A stretch of DNA of 64,000 bases from Tetradesmus obliquus (GCA_030272155.1 CP126199.1:3832501-3896500); one strand, 5' to 3'. Counted from the stretch's first letter, positions 24,398-36,773 are shown. Notes: generated by a model from the sequence alone, not told the origin. Made by a program: numbers and translations.

Positions 24398-27300
24398 ATG
24401 GAAAATGACTCGGATATGGTGGCTTCAGTGCCGCTTGTGGTGCTGCAGGTGAGCACTTGTGTCTGGCCGGGCGCAGCCTAGGCGCGGTCAGTTGGCCCAT
24501 CGGTGCTGCACGCTCCCGATCACCGCAAGCGTGTCCACATCACTAAATACTTACTATTGCTGACAAATAGTGCAGACATCTTGCTTAATCAGATGCTTTC
24601 TTGCTGCTTGCGTGCTGTCAGGGCATCAAGCCTCTGCTATCCTTGTCAGACATCCAAAGGGCGCGCCTGACCTGCAAGGAGTGGGCAGGGGAACTGGCAG
24701 CATCAGTGAACAGCGTGAAGCTGCCTCCTCATCTGTGGCAGCTGTCAAACCCCAAGCAGCAGCGGGAGCTGCGGCGCCTTGTCACCACCTACTGGTCCTT
24801 CAAGCATGCTATCCTGCAAGCCGGCAGTGAGCAGGACGTCTGTCCAGAGGCAATGCAGGCGGCAGTCAGCACCCTGCGCACCATTGCAGCCCTGCGCAGC
24901 ATCTCCATCAGCAACCTCGGCAGCACCAACAGCAACAGCAGCAGCAGCAGCGATGCTGGCAGCGTCAGCTGGGCAGTAGCACTGGAGGGCCTGTCTGGTC
25001 TGCCTGATAGCGTCATCAGCTTGGATCTGACCAATGCACGGCTGCCAGGGCCGGAAGGGCTGTCCCTGCTGCTGCAGCTGCCCCACATCCAGCACCTCAC
25101 ACTGCACAGCAGCAGCAGCGGCAAGCTGCAGCAGCAGCACGTGGCAGCCATTGCCGGCATGCAGCAGCTGAAGAGCCTGAAGCTGTGCTTCAGGACTGTG
25201 GCTGGGGCCCTGGCTGAGCCGCTTACTCTGGACTGCCTAGGGGAGCTGGGCAAGCTGACTCATCTGGAGATCAGATACACAGGTGGGTGGGCCCTTGATG
25301 GTGTTGATGCCTTGCCAGGTGGTTGTGAACTGGACTGTGCTTGACGTGGTGCTTGCAGGAGCATAGCAGACAGCCGCATATCAAGTGCCAAGCTAGTGCT
25401 CTGGAGTGCATGCATGTGCTCTTGGCTGTGTGCATCCTTTCTGCATCTCCTGATAGGCTGACTGCGATAGTGTGCATGCTGAGTGGCAGTGGACTAAACG
25501 CCCCTCTGCTGTGCTGCTTTATTTATCAACATTCCATGCTGCACTACACAAGCAGGCATGCAGGAGCTGGCCACAGGCGTGTGCTTTGCCAGTGAAGATC
25601 TGCTGCCCGGCTGCAAGCAGCTGGTGAGCCTGGTGCTGTCGCGCGTGCCCATGCCCTCACTGCGCGGCCTGTTCAAGCTGGTCCAGCTGAGGCAGGTGAC
25701 GCTGCTGCAGCTGGCCCCACTGGACGACAACCAGGCGAGGTAAGCAGGCGGCTGACATACATGAACAGAAGCGGCTTACGCATAATATGACAGCAGCGCC
25801 AGCAGCAGCAGCTTGACTTTTGAGTATTACAGGGCACACGCATGTATGCGCTCACCTGCTGTAGCTTATGCAGCAGCCCAGGCGTTTTTGTAAGCTTGGA
25901 GTGCTTGAAATTGCACGTCGGTGCTGCTGCCGCTAATGCAGCTGTAGCTGTTCCCCATGGTTGTGGTGGCTTACCTATAGAGCACAGGGCCCGCGCAATG
26001 CTTGCAGACATCACGATCATGCAGCCCTTTCGTCTTCACCGTACAGCGGCTGTGGCAGAGTCATGCCACCAGCAAAACAATCTATGTCGCCTGCATTGGT
26101 TTCAGCTTCTGAAAAACGCCGCTGTCCTGCTGCTGCCGACCCAACAACCTGCAATCAAATTGCTGCAGGTCCCTGGGGCTGTGCCGCCAGCTGCAGCAGC
26201 TCACCCTGGACAACATGCCCCTGGATCTGCTGCCCAGGCTCGCCACCCTCACAGCGCTCACAGCATTGCAGCTGTCCCTCTACAGCCCACCAGCAGCAGC
26301 AGCACAGGGCCTGCCAGGCGGCCCCAACCTGCTGTCCCTGTCAGCACTGGTCAACCTCCAAACCCTAAGCCTCAGCGGCCCAGTGCTGGTGCCTGCAGAG
26401 CAGGTGCAGGTGTTTGCAGCAGCCTGGGGCCGGCTGCGCAAGCTGAGCCTCAGGGTGACGCTGCAGGGAGGCAGCCGGGGCTTTGCGGGGTTCAAGGTGC
26501 TGGAGGTTTTGAGGGTCAAACCCTGGTGTGGTGGCGGCAGCAGGCCCGTGGGTGATGCGGGGCTAGGGGGCGAGGAGGAGGGGCCGTTACTGAGTGGTGT
26601 GGGCGGTGTGACCGCAGTTGAAGCTGACCTGCCGGCAACACTGAGGGAGCTGGATGGCTGGCAGCTGAACTTTGCTGCGCCAGCAGCAGCAGCACCAGCA
26701 GCAGCAGGAGAGAGCTCCAGTCTGCTGCTGCCCAGCATGCCCAGTCTGGAGCCGCAGGACTCTTTTACAGCAGCAGCAGCAGCGACGCGTGGTTTGAAGT
26801 CCCTGAGAATGCACTTCAGCCCTGACACCCCCAGCTATGAGCCGCCACAGCTGCCCAGTCAGCAGCTGATGCAGGGCCTCACCAGCCTCGACATGCAGCA
26901 CCCGTTACTAACAAGTGAGCAGCTGGCGGCAGCAGTGGCAGCAAGCTGCAGCAGCCTGAAGCGGCTGAGCCTCAATGCAGCAGATACAGTGAGCCAGTTC
27001 AGGAGGCCTGTCACTGTTGTGCCGTGCCCAGCTGCTGCCGCCGGCTCTGCTGGCAACTGCAGCTCTGAGGGCAACAGCAGCGGCAGCAGCAGCAGCAGCC
27101 AGGGCAACAGCAGCCGCCGGGCCAGCAATGCAGGTGCAGGCGACAACAAGCTGATGAGCCAGGGCAGCTTCAGTTTTGGCGGCAGCAGCAGCGGCAGCGG
27201 CACCAGCAGGAGCGCGTTCAGCTTCCTGTCTGGTGCTGCGGCAGCAGCAGCGGCAGCAGCAGCAGCAGGGCCTATGGCGGTTGCGGCTGGCATGCCAATG

Positions 27301-27987
27301 AGTGGCATGGCCATGGCTACCATGGCTGCCACTGCAGGCATTGCAGCGGCAGGTGCAACTGCCGGTGCGCTGTCCAGGAGCAACAGCGCCTCCTTTGGCA
27401 GGATGGCATTTGGAAACATCAGCAACACCGCCGGCAGCAGCGGCGGTGCTGCACCCTACGCGACCAACAGCAGCGCCAATGCCAGCAGCAGCAGGGGCTT
27501 TAGCCTGACCTCCATGGGTAGCATCCCTACTCTGCAATCCATGGGCAGTGCATCGCTGGCAAACATGATCACAGACGCGCTGGGTGTTGGCGGCTCAGGG
27601 TCCAGGGGCAGCGGCACAGGGCTCAGCAGCATGGGTTCAGCCCTGAACAAGGGTTCGGGCCTCGCGGTTTTGGGGCCGTGCAGCCAGCTGGAGGAGCTGA
27701 GCATTGTCATTGGGGACAGGGGTTTAGGGCCCAGGGCCCGGGAGGCCATTGCTGCACTGCCTCAGCTGAGGAAGCTCAAGGTGTGTGTGGCGGCTGATGC
27801 CCCGGCAGCAGCAGTGAGGGATCTGGGTGGTTGGCTGGCTGGGCTGCGTCAGCTGCAGTGGGTGGGAGTGGGCCTAGAGGGCCCTGGTGCTGCTGATGCA
27901 CTGCCAGGGCTGCTTGATCGGCTGACGTGCAGCCTGCCGGCGTGCCAAGTGCACATGCTGAAGGGGCGCATAGGCGCAGCAGCATAG
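24398..27987 (+). CDS. F-box-like / leucine-rich-repeat protein
   Basis: Four exons join in phase: 24398-24448, 24622-25282, 25556-25739 and 26169-27987, about 904 aa. The N-terminus resembles a divergent F-box: VVLQ from exon 1 joined to GIKPLLSLSDIQRARLTCKE, in which a leucine-rich start is followed by a conserved RxxCKxW-like motif. If so, it may be a substrate adaptor of an SCF ubiquitin ligase (inference). Leucine-rich repeats follow, for example LPDSVISLDLTNARL, LPHIQHLTLHS, QLKSLKLCF, LTHLEIRYTG and LQTLSLSGP, with more at the C-terminus (LRKLKVCV, LRQLQWVGVGLEG). Between about 27040 and 27660 a Ser/Ala/Gly-rich insertion of ~200 residues interrupts the repeat domain. No signal peptide or membrane segment is seen. 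Confidence 0.75.
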
Positions 27988-29080
27988 CTCAGCCTTGGTG
28001 AGGCTGTGTGAGGTGGATGGGTGGTATGACTGAATCAACCCAATAATAGGTGTGTTGGAGAGGCAGTGTGTCTGATGCAGCGCTGCGAAGCGTGTGCTGT
28101 ATGTGTAGTTGTGCGCACACTAGTCATGTAGGTGTGGACGCAATGTTGATATGCACGGCGGTGCAGATGAGCAGAGAGTGAGGTAGGTTGCAGAGTGAGG
28201 ATGGCAGCATTGCAGTGCTGGGCATGCCTACGCCAAACCAATCATAACATGTCAATTGAGGTGCAACTGCAAGAGAGTTGCCCTTCTGCCCCTGCCAGCC
28301 CAGCACACTGTGCGAGTGTGAGGCAGCCCTGCCATGACACATGCCACGTTGCCAATCTTGAGGTTTTGCGTGTGTAGGCTTGCCTTGCAGGTGGAGCAGG
28401 TGCTTGCGAGGAGTAGTAGCTGATAGTTTGTCGTCTGACCAGTGAGGCACGTATTGCACAACAGTTGCAAGCAAAGTTGCTGTTTCAATGTTCTGTGTGA
28501 CTTTGAAGGTACACAGCACTGCATGCATGCATCTGGGGAGGCTTATGGAGTCCACTGCAGTTGGGCACACGTGATTGAGCCAGCGTTGCCCTGGCTCTTT
28601 AGTAGTCAATAAGGAGAGGACACACACCTGCTCAGCTGTGGGTACTACTCTAGTAGCAGCAGACCCTGCTCGTATACTGAGCTGTTCATCTGTATGTGCC
28701 CCTGGCGGCTCAGCTGCCCCGCAATGGAACAAGCATATCCCCTATGATTGTGCTGATGTGTTATGTACACGTGCTTAGCAAGTTGCTGGGGCGGCTTGCA
28801 GTGATGTGAACCAGCAGTGCTCTGAGCATTGCCTGAGCCACTTGTGCAGTAATTGTTAGACACATCCACCAGCCCGCCTGAGGCCACCTCAAGGGGACTG
28901 AGCTCAGTCGCGAGCGTTGTAACAGAACACTTCACATGGTTTCGTCCCTTTACACGACATAAAGTATCAGTGCTCTCTGCTGCAGTCCACAATGTTCCCT
29001 CACAACATAATTTGCTTGCCATGGGCAAGCAACAACACTGACCACGGGGCCTACCAACCACACAATGTGATTAGGGTTTG
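27988..29080 (+). other. Probable 3' UTR of the LRR gene
   Basis: No coding sequence is supported. A TGTAA poly(A)-type motif at 29096-29100 and an inverted one (TTACA, 29081-29085) just before it suggest two convergent transcripts end here. Confidence 0.35.
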
Positions 29081-29100
29081 TTACATAAGGTTGCATGTAA
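29081..29100. terminator. Paired opposing TGTAA-type poly(A) motifs
   Basis: TTACA at 29081-29085 (TGTAA on the minus strand) and TGTAA at 29096-29100 lie 10 bp apart between the end of the plus-strand LRR gene and a possible minus-strand gene. TGTAA is the known poly(A) signal of Chlamydomonas and relatives; its use here is inference, since a 5-mer occurs often by chance. Confidence 0.35.
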
Positions 29101-29173
29101 GATCAGGTGCCAATTGACATGCATGCCCATGGTCTCATCAAGAGGTTGCCTGATGTGGCATTTGCAATGACCC

Positions 29174-29192
29174 GTACAGGTCAAACCTGTAC
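29174..29192. repeat. Short hairpin GTACAGGT-CAA-ACCTGTAC
   Basis: A perfect 8-bp stem closes a 3-nt loop. The core AGGTCAAACCT recurs about 80 bp downstream near 29254. Confidence 0.8.
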
Positions 29193-29335
29193 CATTTGGG
29201 CGCGGGGCCGATGGCGTTGATGCTATGGCTTGATGGGTAACATGATGATGATGAGGTCAAACCTGTTATACGGCCAGCAGGATACAGGAAGCTGCGCGGA
29301 CCGCGCAACGTGCAGCTGCTATGCTTTTCTGTGCC

Positions 29336-29447
29336 TCACTGAACCTCCTCCGGCCGCTGCCGCTGCTGCTGGCTGCCCATCTGGCTGCTTGCTGGCTGCT
29401 GCTGCCGCTTCATCCGGAGGCACGAGCCGGCATACCCCCTGCAAGAC
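29336..29447 (-). CDS. Possible terminal exon of an unrecognised minus-strand gene
   Basis: On the minus strand a TTGCAG acceptor at about 29442-29447 is followed by an open Ala/Gln-rich segment. One frame ends QRQRPEEVQ at TGA 29336-29338; another ends GGGSVRHRKA a little further on. Minus-strand Gln/Ala-rich stretches with possible splice sites continue to about 30000 (29849-30010), but I could not join them with confidence. The inverted TGTAA motif at 29081-29085 would suit its 3' end. Confidence 0.2.
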
Positions 29448-31044
29448 AGACACATGCAGCCGGCGTGCCAATCAGTGTCACACTCGAGTGACATCAGCAG
29501 CATTGATTGGCTGCTGCTCAGTTGTTGATGAGCGGCAGCCCAGTGCGTGGTGGTTGTTGAGGCAAAGCCCATGCAGCTGACCGCGTGTTGGGTACTTGGC
29601 CTGTATGCCTGCCTTTTGCTGGTGGACTTGCAGGCGCTCAATGTGCATCTAGGCAAACGGAAAGCACATGCTTGTCAGTAGGCTCGGCATTGCATCCTGC
29701 AAACCCACTGCTGGGTGGTGCATACCAAGTGGCAACTGCGTGTGCTCCGTCCACCTGCTTTGCCTTGTTGCACACCACCTATGCCGCATGAGCAGCTCTA
29801 GAGCATGCTGCTGTTCACAGCTGTTCAGCCAGCAACATGCTTTGCAGATCAGGAGCTGTCTTCAGGCAGCAGCCAACTCACCCCTTCACATACGTAGCTG
29901 CCGGCTGTGCTGCTGCCTCCCTCTGCTGTTGCTGCTCCAGCTGCTGCGCCCCCTGTTGCTGGCTGTCTGGAGCAGCAGCAGAGGAAGACGTGCAGCATGG
30001 GCGCGTGAAGCCAGCCCACAAGATTCGACCGACACATGCGCACTGTGACTTGTTGCTGTCCAGCAGCATGCGGCAATGTGGCATGTGAAGACAGCATGCC
30101 TTGCAGGATGTTCGGCATCAACATGCACGCCAATCACCACAACACACGCCATGGCTGCTGCTGCTGCTGCTGCCCTGGCAGCACAAGTTTTTGTGCATAC
30201 CCCTGCTGATCATGCAGTCATTGTAGTTGACACGAACTTGGTCCATCTCTGCCCCCACACCTGCTGAAGACTTGCCGCCACCACGCAAGTGTCACCCACT
30301 CCCGTTTGAACCACTTGAGCCAGCCATAGCGATGTGCTATGCCCAACAAGAACGGCAGCAGCAGGTTCAAGGGGATGCACACAGGGCCGATGCAAATCTG
30401 CAGAGCATGGGGAGAGCGCAGATGGGGCTGTCAATCAAACAGCCACTTCCCTGGCAGTTGCTGCGTGTATGAGGTTGTGCCTGCAACTGCAGCTACAGCT
30501 GCAGCCTTCCAGTGATCACTCACCACCGGCATGGCTCCTAGTTTACTGTGACACCAGGCTGGTCTGCAGCAGCAGAGATGGCACAGCAAAGTTTTGCCTG
30601 CAGCTGTTCTGCCTACTGATGCTAGATCCAGGGGCTTTCTGTCGTGTGCTGGAAGAGACTGTAACCAAGCAGAAGTCCGTGAATTGCGAGACTATGGAGA
30701 GCGGGGCCCTTGTGGAGTCCCTTGAACCTTGAAACTGTTGTGCTGTTCGGTCTCAGGTTACTGCTGTCATTGGTGACGTGCCGTGGGCGGCTTGATCCCG
30801 CACGTCTGAGCCAGTCTAAGAGACTGCAGCAGTTATGCAAAACGTTTTTTTGGCCGTATCAGCAAGAATGACGAGGCCCTCTCTTTTTGGCGTCACATTC
30901 CTGCAGGTGGGAGCACGTGGCGTTTACGAGCGCGTGTGACCGCATGCCGCAGCCAGCTGCCACATACTCTTGAAGACCGCGTTGAATCAATGGCGGCGGC
31001 AAGCTCAGCTGCACAGCTGAGCAGGAACAGCAGCAGCAGGCAGG
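29448..31044. other. Unresolved stretch before the MARVEL-like gene
   Basis: No conserved protein domain was seen on either strand. It may contain further exons of a minus-strand gene and, near 30840-31044, a promoter for the plus-strand gene that follows. Confidence 0.3.
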
Positions 31045-32187
31045 ATGAAAGCCCTAGTTGGTGTGCTGCCTGTTCCTCCTGGCATGCCTGCACCAGCTGC
31101 TGCCTTGCTAAAGCCAGCAACAGTCTCTGCTGTAAGTGTAAGCCTGGCCAAGTTTCTTGAGCTTTCACAACCAGTGGTGCTGCTGCTGCTGCTGCTGTTG
31201 CTCTTCTTGCGCTGCTGCTGTGCGTTGATGCACCATCATCCATGCATGCACAGGTAGCATGCAGTTTCGTGGTCATCTTCGTCACCACCACCAGCTTACT
31301 GGGACCTGCTGACCGCTGCTACTTGTCCAACAAGCCGCATGAGTTGGGGGCCTGCTATTTCGCAGTCACGGCTGGAGCAGTCAGCATCGGCACAGCAGTG
31401 CTTGCAGGATGCCTCTCGGTAAGTGCAGATGCGAGCACGTTGCACATGAGTTGCATGTCAGCAGCCTGGAGGCTGTGCTGTACTGCCAAGGTGCTCAAAA
31501 GCAGAATTTTGCTACCTGGTTGTGGAATGCAAGTTCTTTATGTCAACTGCCAGCTGCCCAGCATTTCATGAAACCTAAATTCGTTCTGATACTCCATGAT
31601 TGTGCCATGATGGATGCATGAGTGCTTACAATAGCATGTGTGCACCTCATCGTGCATACCATTCCAACATGAAGCGTTTTCCGTCTTTCTTCTCTTCACA
31701 GCCCTGTTTGTCTGCTGTCGCCATGCAGTGCCTCTCCTGCGACTGCTGTGGGCTGGGGCCAGTATGCAGCATCCTGCTGGCAGCCTTCAACTGCATTTGG
31801 TGGCTGGCAGCTGCTGCTGTGCTGACAGCAGCCACAGCAGTAGCAGACGCAGCAGGCATGCAGGCAGCTGGGCCCAGGCACGCCCTCATCGCAGCAGCAT
31901 GGACAGCAGCAGTGCTGGAGCTGGTGCACTCGATTCTGGCCTGCGTTGCTGTCGGCAACAACGTGTGCAACATCCTGTTCTGTGTGCCAGCAGTGCAGGC
32001 AGACGAGGAGTGTTGCGCAGGGTGTGAGGAGTGCTGCGGGGGCAGCTGCAGCTGCTGCTGCAGGCCCCACAGGAGGCGCCACCCCTTGCCGCATCACCAG
32101 CAGCCGCTGCTGCCAGGCACAGCTGTAGCAGCAGCAGCTACTGCTGCTGTGCTCAGCAAGCGTGCATGGTGGGGAGTGGTGCAACCT

Positions 32188-32219
<32 letters not shown>

Positions 32220-32917
32220 GCAGAGGCCGGCAGGGGCCTGGCCGCATGCAGCAGCAGTTGCAGGACAGCCCCCAGGGGCAGCAGGCTACATGGTGGGTGC
32301 GATTGCAACAAGTTGGACCAGTGTTGTAGCAAAGCATAACAGCAGCAAGTATTGCAGACCACTCAAGCGCCTTTTGTTGATTGCATCGAGATTCAGGCCC
32401 GCCAAGCTGCCATGCTCATCAACTGCACTGTGCAGCCTAGAATGTGCAGGTACTGTACATTGGCTTGTGCTCAGCGTCAAGGCTTGAAAGCCTGCCTCTC
32501 GTCACGTAGGCCGCATAACGCTACCAAAGCCGATGTGTAATCAAGCCACTGTAGGGGCGGCGTAAGAGGTTGCCTGCCCTACCACATACACTTGCACATA
32601 TTCAATGTACTGCAATGTCCCCGCCTGCCTGCCCCGCCCGCGCTGCCATGGCTGCGTGCCCGCAGCCGCCGCCGCCCACTGCAGGCCAGCCGTTTGTGTA
32701 CATGGCACCCAGCCAGCAGCCAGGGCTGACTGCTGGCGGCAGCGCAGTAGGCGTGCCTGTGGCAGCAGCAGCAGCAGCTCCAGGTGTGCCAGTCGGCAGC
32801 CACCAGGTGCAGGGTGGTGCAGGGCCCTACGCAGCCGCAGCCCCATCAGCGCCTGCACTGGCAGCTGGCCCCTATGCGCCGCCAGTCGTGCTGCAGCCTG
32901 GACAGCACCAGCAGCAC

Positions 32918-32958
<41 letters not shown>

Positions 32959-32992
32959 CATGGATGCATATCCAAAGATAGCAAAGCAGTGA
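31045..32992 (+). CDS. Four-TM MARVEL-like membrane protein with Pro/Gln-rich tail
   Basis: Four exons join in phase: 31045-31176, 31254-31418, 31702-32296 and 32685-32992, about 399 aa. Four hydrophobic segments are visible: VACSFVVIFVTTTSLL, ACYFAVTAGAVSIGTAVLA, ILLAAFNCIWWLAAAAVLTA and AWTAAVLELVHSILACVAVG. The first is preceded by SLAKFLELSQPV, as at the start of MARVEL-type domains, which serve in membrane apposition and vesicle traffic (family knowledge; assignment by topology only). After TM4 comes a Cys cluster (EECCAGCEECCGGSCSCCC), then Ala, Gln and Pro/Gly-rich sequence ending in a poly-Gln run and AYPKIAKQ. Intron 1 contains a CTG run. If the last intron is retained, translation ends at 32487 instead. 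The ATG at 31045 is the first in frame after an upstream out-of-frame stretch. Confidence 0.65.
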
Positions 32993-34483
32993 GCTGCGCC
33001 ACATACTTGATGCAGCACAGGTGCCTAGTTCAGGCTTGATTGCAGCCCACGTACTGCTGGGGTGCAGCCGCTGCAATACATGGAATGCAGTGCATGGGGT
33101 CCTCAGGGACCAGTATGATACCAGCATTGGGTTGATGTTTTCTATAATCCGTGCAAGCAAGCCAGTGCGCAGCTTACTTTGTACCAAAGAGACAGGTCCT
33201 GTCTGTTTATCTTGCTTTGCATAGGCTGAATCTGTTTTGCACAGGATGCTGCTGCGGCTGGCTGCCATGAAAGGCATGTTGTGCCGGGCACGCCGTGCGG
33301 CGCACATGCATATGTTGAGCTGCCAACAAAGGCATGTGGCATTGGTTGCATTGTCAACATCACTAAGCCGTTGGTGGCACTGTTGTCTGTTACGCCTGTA
33401 ACCGCATTGAATGCCACTGTTTGAAAGCCAGCAGACTATGCTGGCTGGCAGTGCCTGCTGTTCAAGATAGTCATCCTGCGCAGTCTACTTTGCCAAAGTG
33501 GCTACGGTTTGCTGCAAGCTGCACGTGTTCCCGCAACATGTGGAAGTAAGACACTGCAATTTGTTACAGCAGGCTGTTCGGTTCAGATAAACAAAACCAC
33601 ATTGCGCTGCTTGACAGGATCATCATTACTGATGCAGCTGGCATACAGCAAGCCCAACAGAACCACCACAGTGCGTGGAAGTCAAACTGTAATCATAGTG
33701 CATACACACACATGGCACATGTTGCTGCGCCCTGCGTGCGTGAAAGCAGATTTGTACACGCTGCCATGAACACTGCCTGCATTGATCTGCGACGATGACG
33801 CAGGCCAAAGAGGAAGGAGCGCGCACACCCCTGGAAAGATGTTATATGATAATACAGCGTGCCGGCCTGCCAAAGTATGGCCTGCCCACACACGCACAGT
33901 AGCGGAATGCCTGCTGACAACCCAACCCAATCACACCTGCTGCACTGGAATGCCCTTGCAGCTGCGGTCATGAGCCCCCAAAACTACACCATCAGCGCAG
34001 CCTCCCGCCACTGCCTGGCGCAGCGCAACAGCACAGCAGCTGCAGTTCCACCAGTCACGCAGAGCCCTGCAGGAACGCTTTCCTGCAAGGCCCTCGCGCT
34101 GGCAGCTGAGGTATGTGCACCTCACTGCAGCAGCTGCGCTGGACGCGCTGCGCATCAGGCCTCACATCTCGCCAGCTGCTGCGCCACTGAACCCCTCACC
34201 GGTGGCTCACGACGCCGCCACACAATGCGAACAATTGCTGCTGGTACTGGTGCTAACCGCCCCACCACACGCTGCTGTTCACCAGCAGGTGTAGCAGCAC
34301 ACTTTACAGCACCGCCTGCACCCCACCCTGGCCTGCTAGCCCAGCAACCCAATCACCTGCCCGACTGTTAGCCTGAACAACTGCGGAGGTCACTGCTGCT
34401 GCTTACATACGCCGCCGCGAGTGCTGCTGCTGCTTGTCTGCGCGCAGTGTGCCTGCTGCAGCTGCCCTTGCTGCTGAGGCTAC
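32993..34483. other. Convergent intergenic region
   Basis: No coding sequence is supported. It lies between the ends of the MARVEL-like (+) and eIF1 (-) genes. TGTAA at 33397-33401 could end the former; TTACA at 34403-34407 (80 bp past the eIF1 stop) could end the latter. Confidence 0.4.
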
Positions 34484-35245
34484 TTAGAAGCCGTGAATCT
34501 TGATCAGATCCTTCTTGACGAGGCCCTCCTGCGTCAGGAACTGCAGCACATTCTTGCGCTGGTCGCCCTGCAGCTGGATGACCTGCATGAACACATGACC
34601 AGTGGCAGCAGCACGTCAAACTATCAGATATACCTTATTACGACACAGATCGAAGAGATCACACACAAGGCACTGAGGCGAAGGCGGGCACAGAAGAAAC
34701 AGGCTGTTGCTCAGAAAACGCTGTGCATGGACCTGTCTGCGCACCTGGCCGAGCTCAGGGTCATCCACCACGGTACCGTTGCAGCAAAACTCTGCAGGGG
34801 CAGCCACAGACGGAGCGGAAGGGTGAGCATCAGGCCGCAGCAAGAACGCAGCGGCAAAGACAGCTGCTTGCGGACCGCCGCACCTTTCTTGAGGGCCTTC
34901 AGCACCTTCTTGTAGTCATAAGACTTCTTGAGGCCCTGCAAAAGCAACCAAAGGGGTAAGGCATGAAGCAGCAAACCTGGTTCCAGCCAAGAAGCAAGCT
35001 CCGCCTACTGACCTGCACGGTCGTCAGGCTCTTTTTTCCGTTTCGCTGCTGTACCCTGATGTGAACATAGTCCACACCAGCTGTGGTCTCTTCTTGGTTC
35101 GCAGCGTCCGCGAAAGCGTCTGCAGCAGCAAGCTTACAGTCAGCATACACGATCGAGGCCATGCCGGGCGCGCTCTAATTGCTATAGCAGCTTAGTATTG
35201 CTCACCAAACCCGCCGGGGATGCCTGCCTCGAGAATATCGGTCAT
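34484..35245 (-). CDS. SUI1: Translation initiation factor eIF1 (SUI1)
   Basis: eIF1 binds the 40S subunit near the P site and enforces start-codon fidelity (family knowledge). Five exons on the minus strand join in phase: 35206-35245, 35013-35119, 34884-34935, 34745-34791 and 34484-34582, giving 114 aa, the usual length. The protein starts MTDILEAGIPGGF, followed by DAFADA, as in plant and algal eIF1. The SUI1 fold is recognisable throughout: VHIRVQQRNGKKSLTTVQ, GLKKSYDYKKVLKALKK, EFCCNGTVVDDPELGQ and VIQLQGDQRKNVLQFL, ending KKDLIKIHGF. A second ATG at 35160-35162 exists inside intron 1, but the spliced start gives the conserved N-terminus. It is intact. Confidence 0.95.
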
Positions 35246-36203
35246 GAAAGAGGCTCTTGACTGGTCTGCTCTCAAAGAGGCAAGCTTGCGCTGATGAATA
35301 GTTTAAAGAGCTATAAAGAGGCAGCTACTATCAACAACTAGTGCAGTAGTCTGCGGTTGGGCTGGCTATGAGCAGTGGGCCAGCAGTGCAAATGACTGTT
35401 GTGACACACTGCACCCTCAACCCCACCCCACCTCCTCCCAACTGCCTGCCTCATTCCCCGGTGTACCCTGTGCCTCTGCGGTGCCTGTGACCGTCTGATC
35501 TTTCAGTCTAAGCGCTTGATGCACGCAGCTCACATCACAGCCCACACCACTGCGCAAACACAGCGCATTGGAGGTGCCAGCTCCGTGCTGCGCTGACAGA
35601 TCTGTCATGACTCTAGAGTCATGGGGCAACGGCATCGCTGCGTATGGATCGGCAGGACAGCACCAGGTGTGCCGCGTACCGTCTGTGGTTGATTGGTGAT
35701 CAAATGTTTGACATCCTCGCTACTGCTGAGGAAGGCCCTTCCTTTCTTCTGAGAAGAGAAGTCCCTTCAACTTGAAGCTGAAGGGACTTGTCCTGCCAGG
35801 ACAAGTATAGGCAGTGCCTGTGCTGCATGCGGCTGTCACTACAGTAGCTACGTGGTTGTACTGTGCACTGCGCATGTGAACTGCCATCTTCCTATATAAA
35901 GGAGGCAACGCTTGCTTAAGCCTGCCCTTGTACAACCTTGCCAGCCGTTACGAGATTCCTTTTTCACAGTCCCAGCTGCAGGCCTGCTGTCGTGTGCATC
36001 AACACAGCAATGGCAGCTGTAATACGTGTACCACCACTGGCAGGCACAGCTAGCTTACAGCCAGCGCGGGCTGCGCTGCATGCAAGCAGTTGAATGCAGC
36101 CAGGTGTGCACCAACAATCGCATGCCGAGGGTGTAAGCATACGAATGCTTGTTCCATTTGGTGTCAAGCACAGACACAATTGTGCACTTGCGCATGTCTG
36201 ATG
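35246..36203. other. Intergenic region upstream of eIF1
   Basis: This holds the eIF1 promoter on the minus strand and the region beyond the probable NAP1 poly(A) site (TTACA, 36204-36208). No ORF is supported. It contains the palindrome cluster at 35729-35806 described separately. Confidence 0.5.
35729..35806. repeat. Cluster of perfect single-centre palindromes
   Basis: Four palindromes with one central base lie in 78 bp: AGGAAGG-C-CCTTCCT (35729-35743), TCTTCT-G-AGAAGA (35745-35757), CTTCAA-C-TTGAAG (35765-35777) and ACTTGTCCTG-C-CAGGACAAGT (35786-35806). The third is nested in an 11-bp stem with a 9-nt loop (35759-35769 pairs with 35779-35789). All stems are perfect. Such series recall the palindromic elements of green-algal organelle genomes, but here they lie in a nuclear intergenic region. 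Confidence 0.9.
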
Positions 36204-36773
36204 TTACAGCTTCTCAGCAAAATAGCAAACATGACACATGCCCACGCAATGCAACAGCGCGCTGCAACTGCCAAGCCATGTTGAAACGCAGCTGACGCAG
36301 CCTGGAAGCCACCAGGCGCAGCACAAGCCTTGACATACGCGGCAGCTAGACACAATGCAGCCAAGTGCGCATGCATGCGGTCTTGACAAGCCTTAAAACA
36401 CTTGTTGCTGCATGAGCTGCCGCCCTGTCTTCTCCTCACACCTGCCACAGTAGAGCATGCCTACTGTCCCAGCATGTTATTGAGTGACTCACATGGCTGA
36501 GCAGTACTGCAAGAAGATGCACAATGAAGCCTGAAGACCCACCAACTGCATACAGCCAGGAACAGCTCCTACCGCGTGTACAGCAACCGCAATCCATGCA
36601 GCAGATACGTGTGCCTTGCAGCAGCTGCTGCATGCACAAGACCAACCAGCCCGAGTAACACTCTTCACCCTGGTGATGCCAGCTGGATCGCAGCACACAA
36701 GGCTACGCTGTTCAACAGCCGGGCCTGCTGCTGCGGCTGTAATCGCCAGCACCGCGAACCATCCAGCAGAGCT
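36204..36773 (-). other. Probable NAP1 3' UTR
   Basis: About 570 bp follow the NAP1 stop on the minus strand, ending at a TTACA (minus-strand TGTAA) motif at 36204-36208. No coding sequence is supported. Confidence 0.4.
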
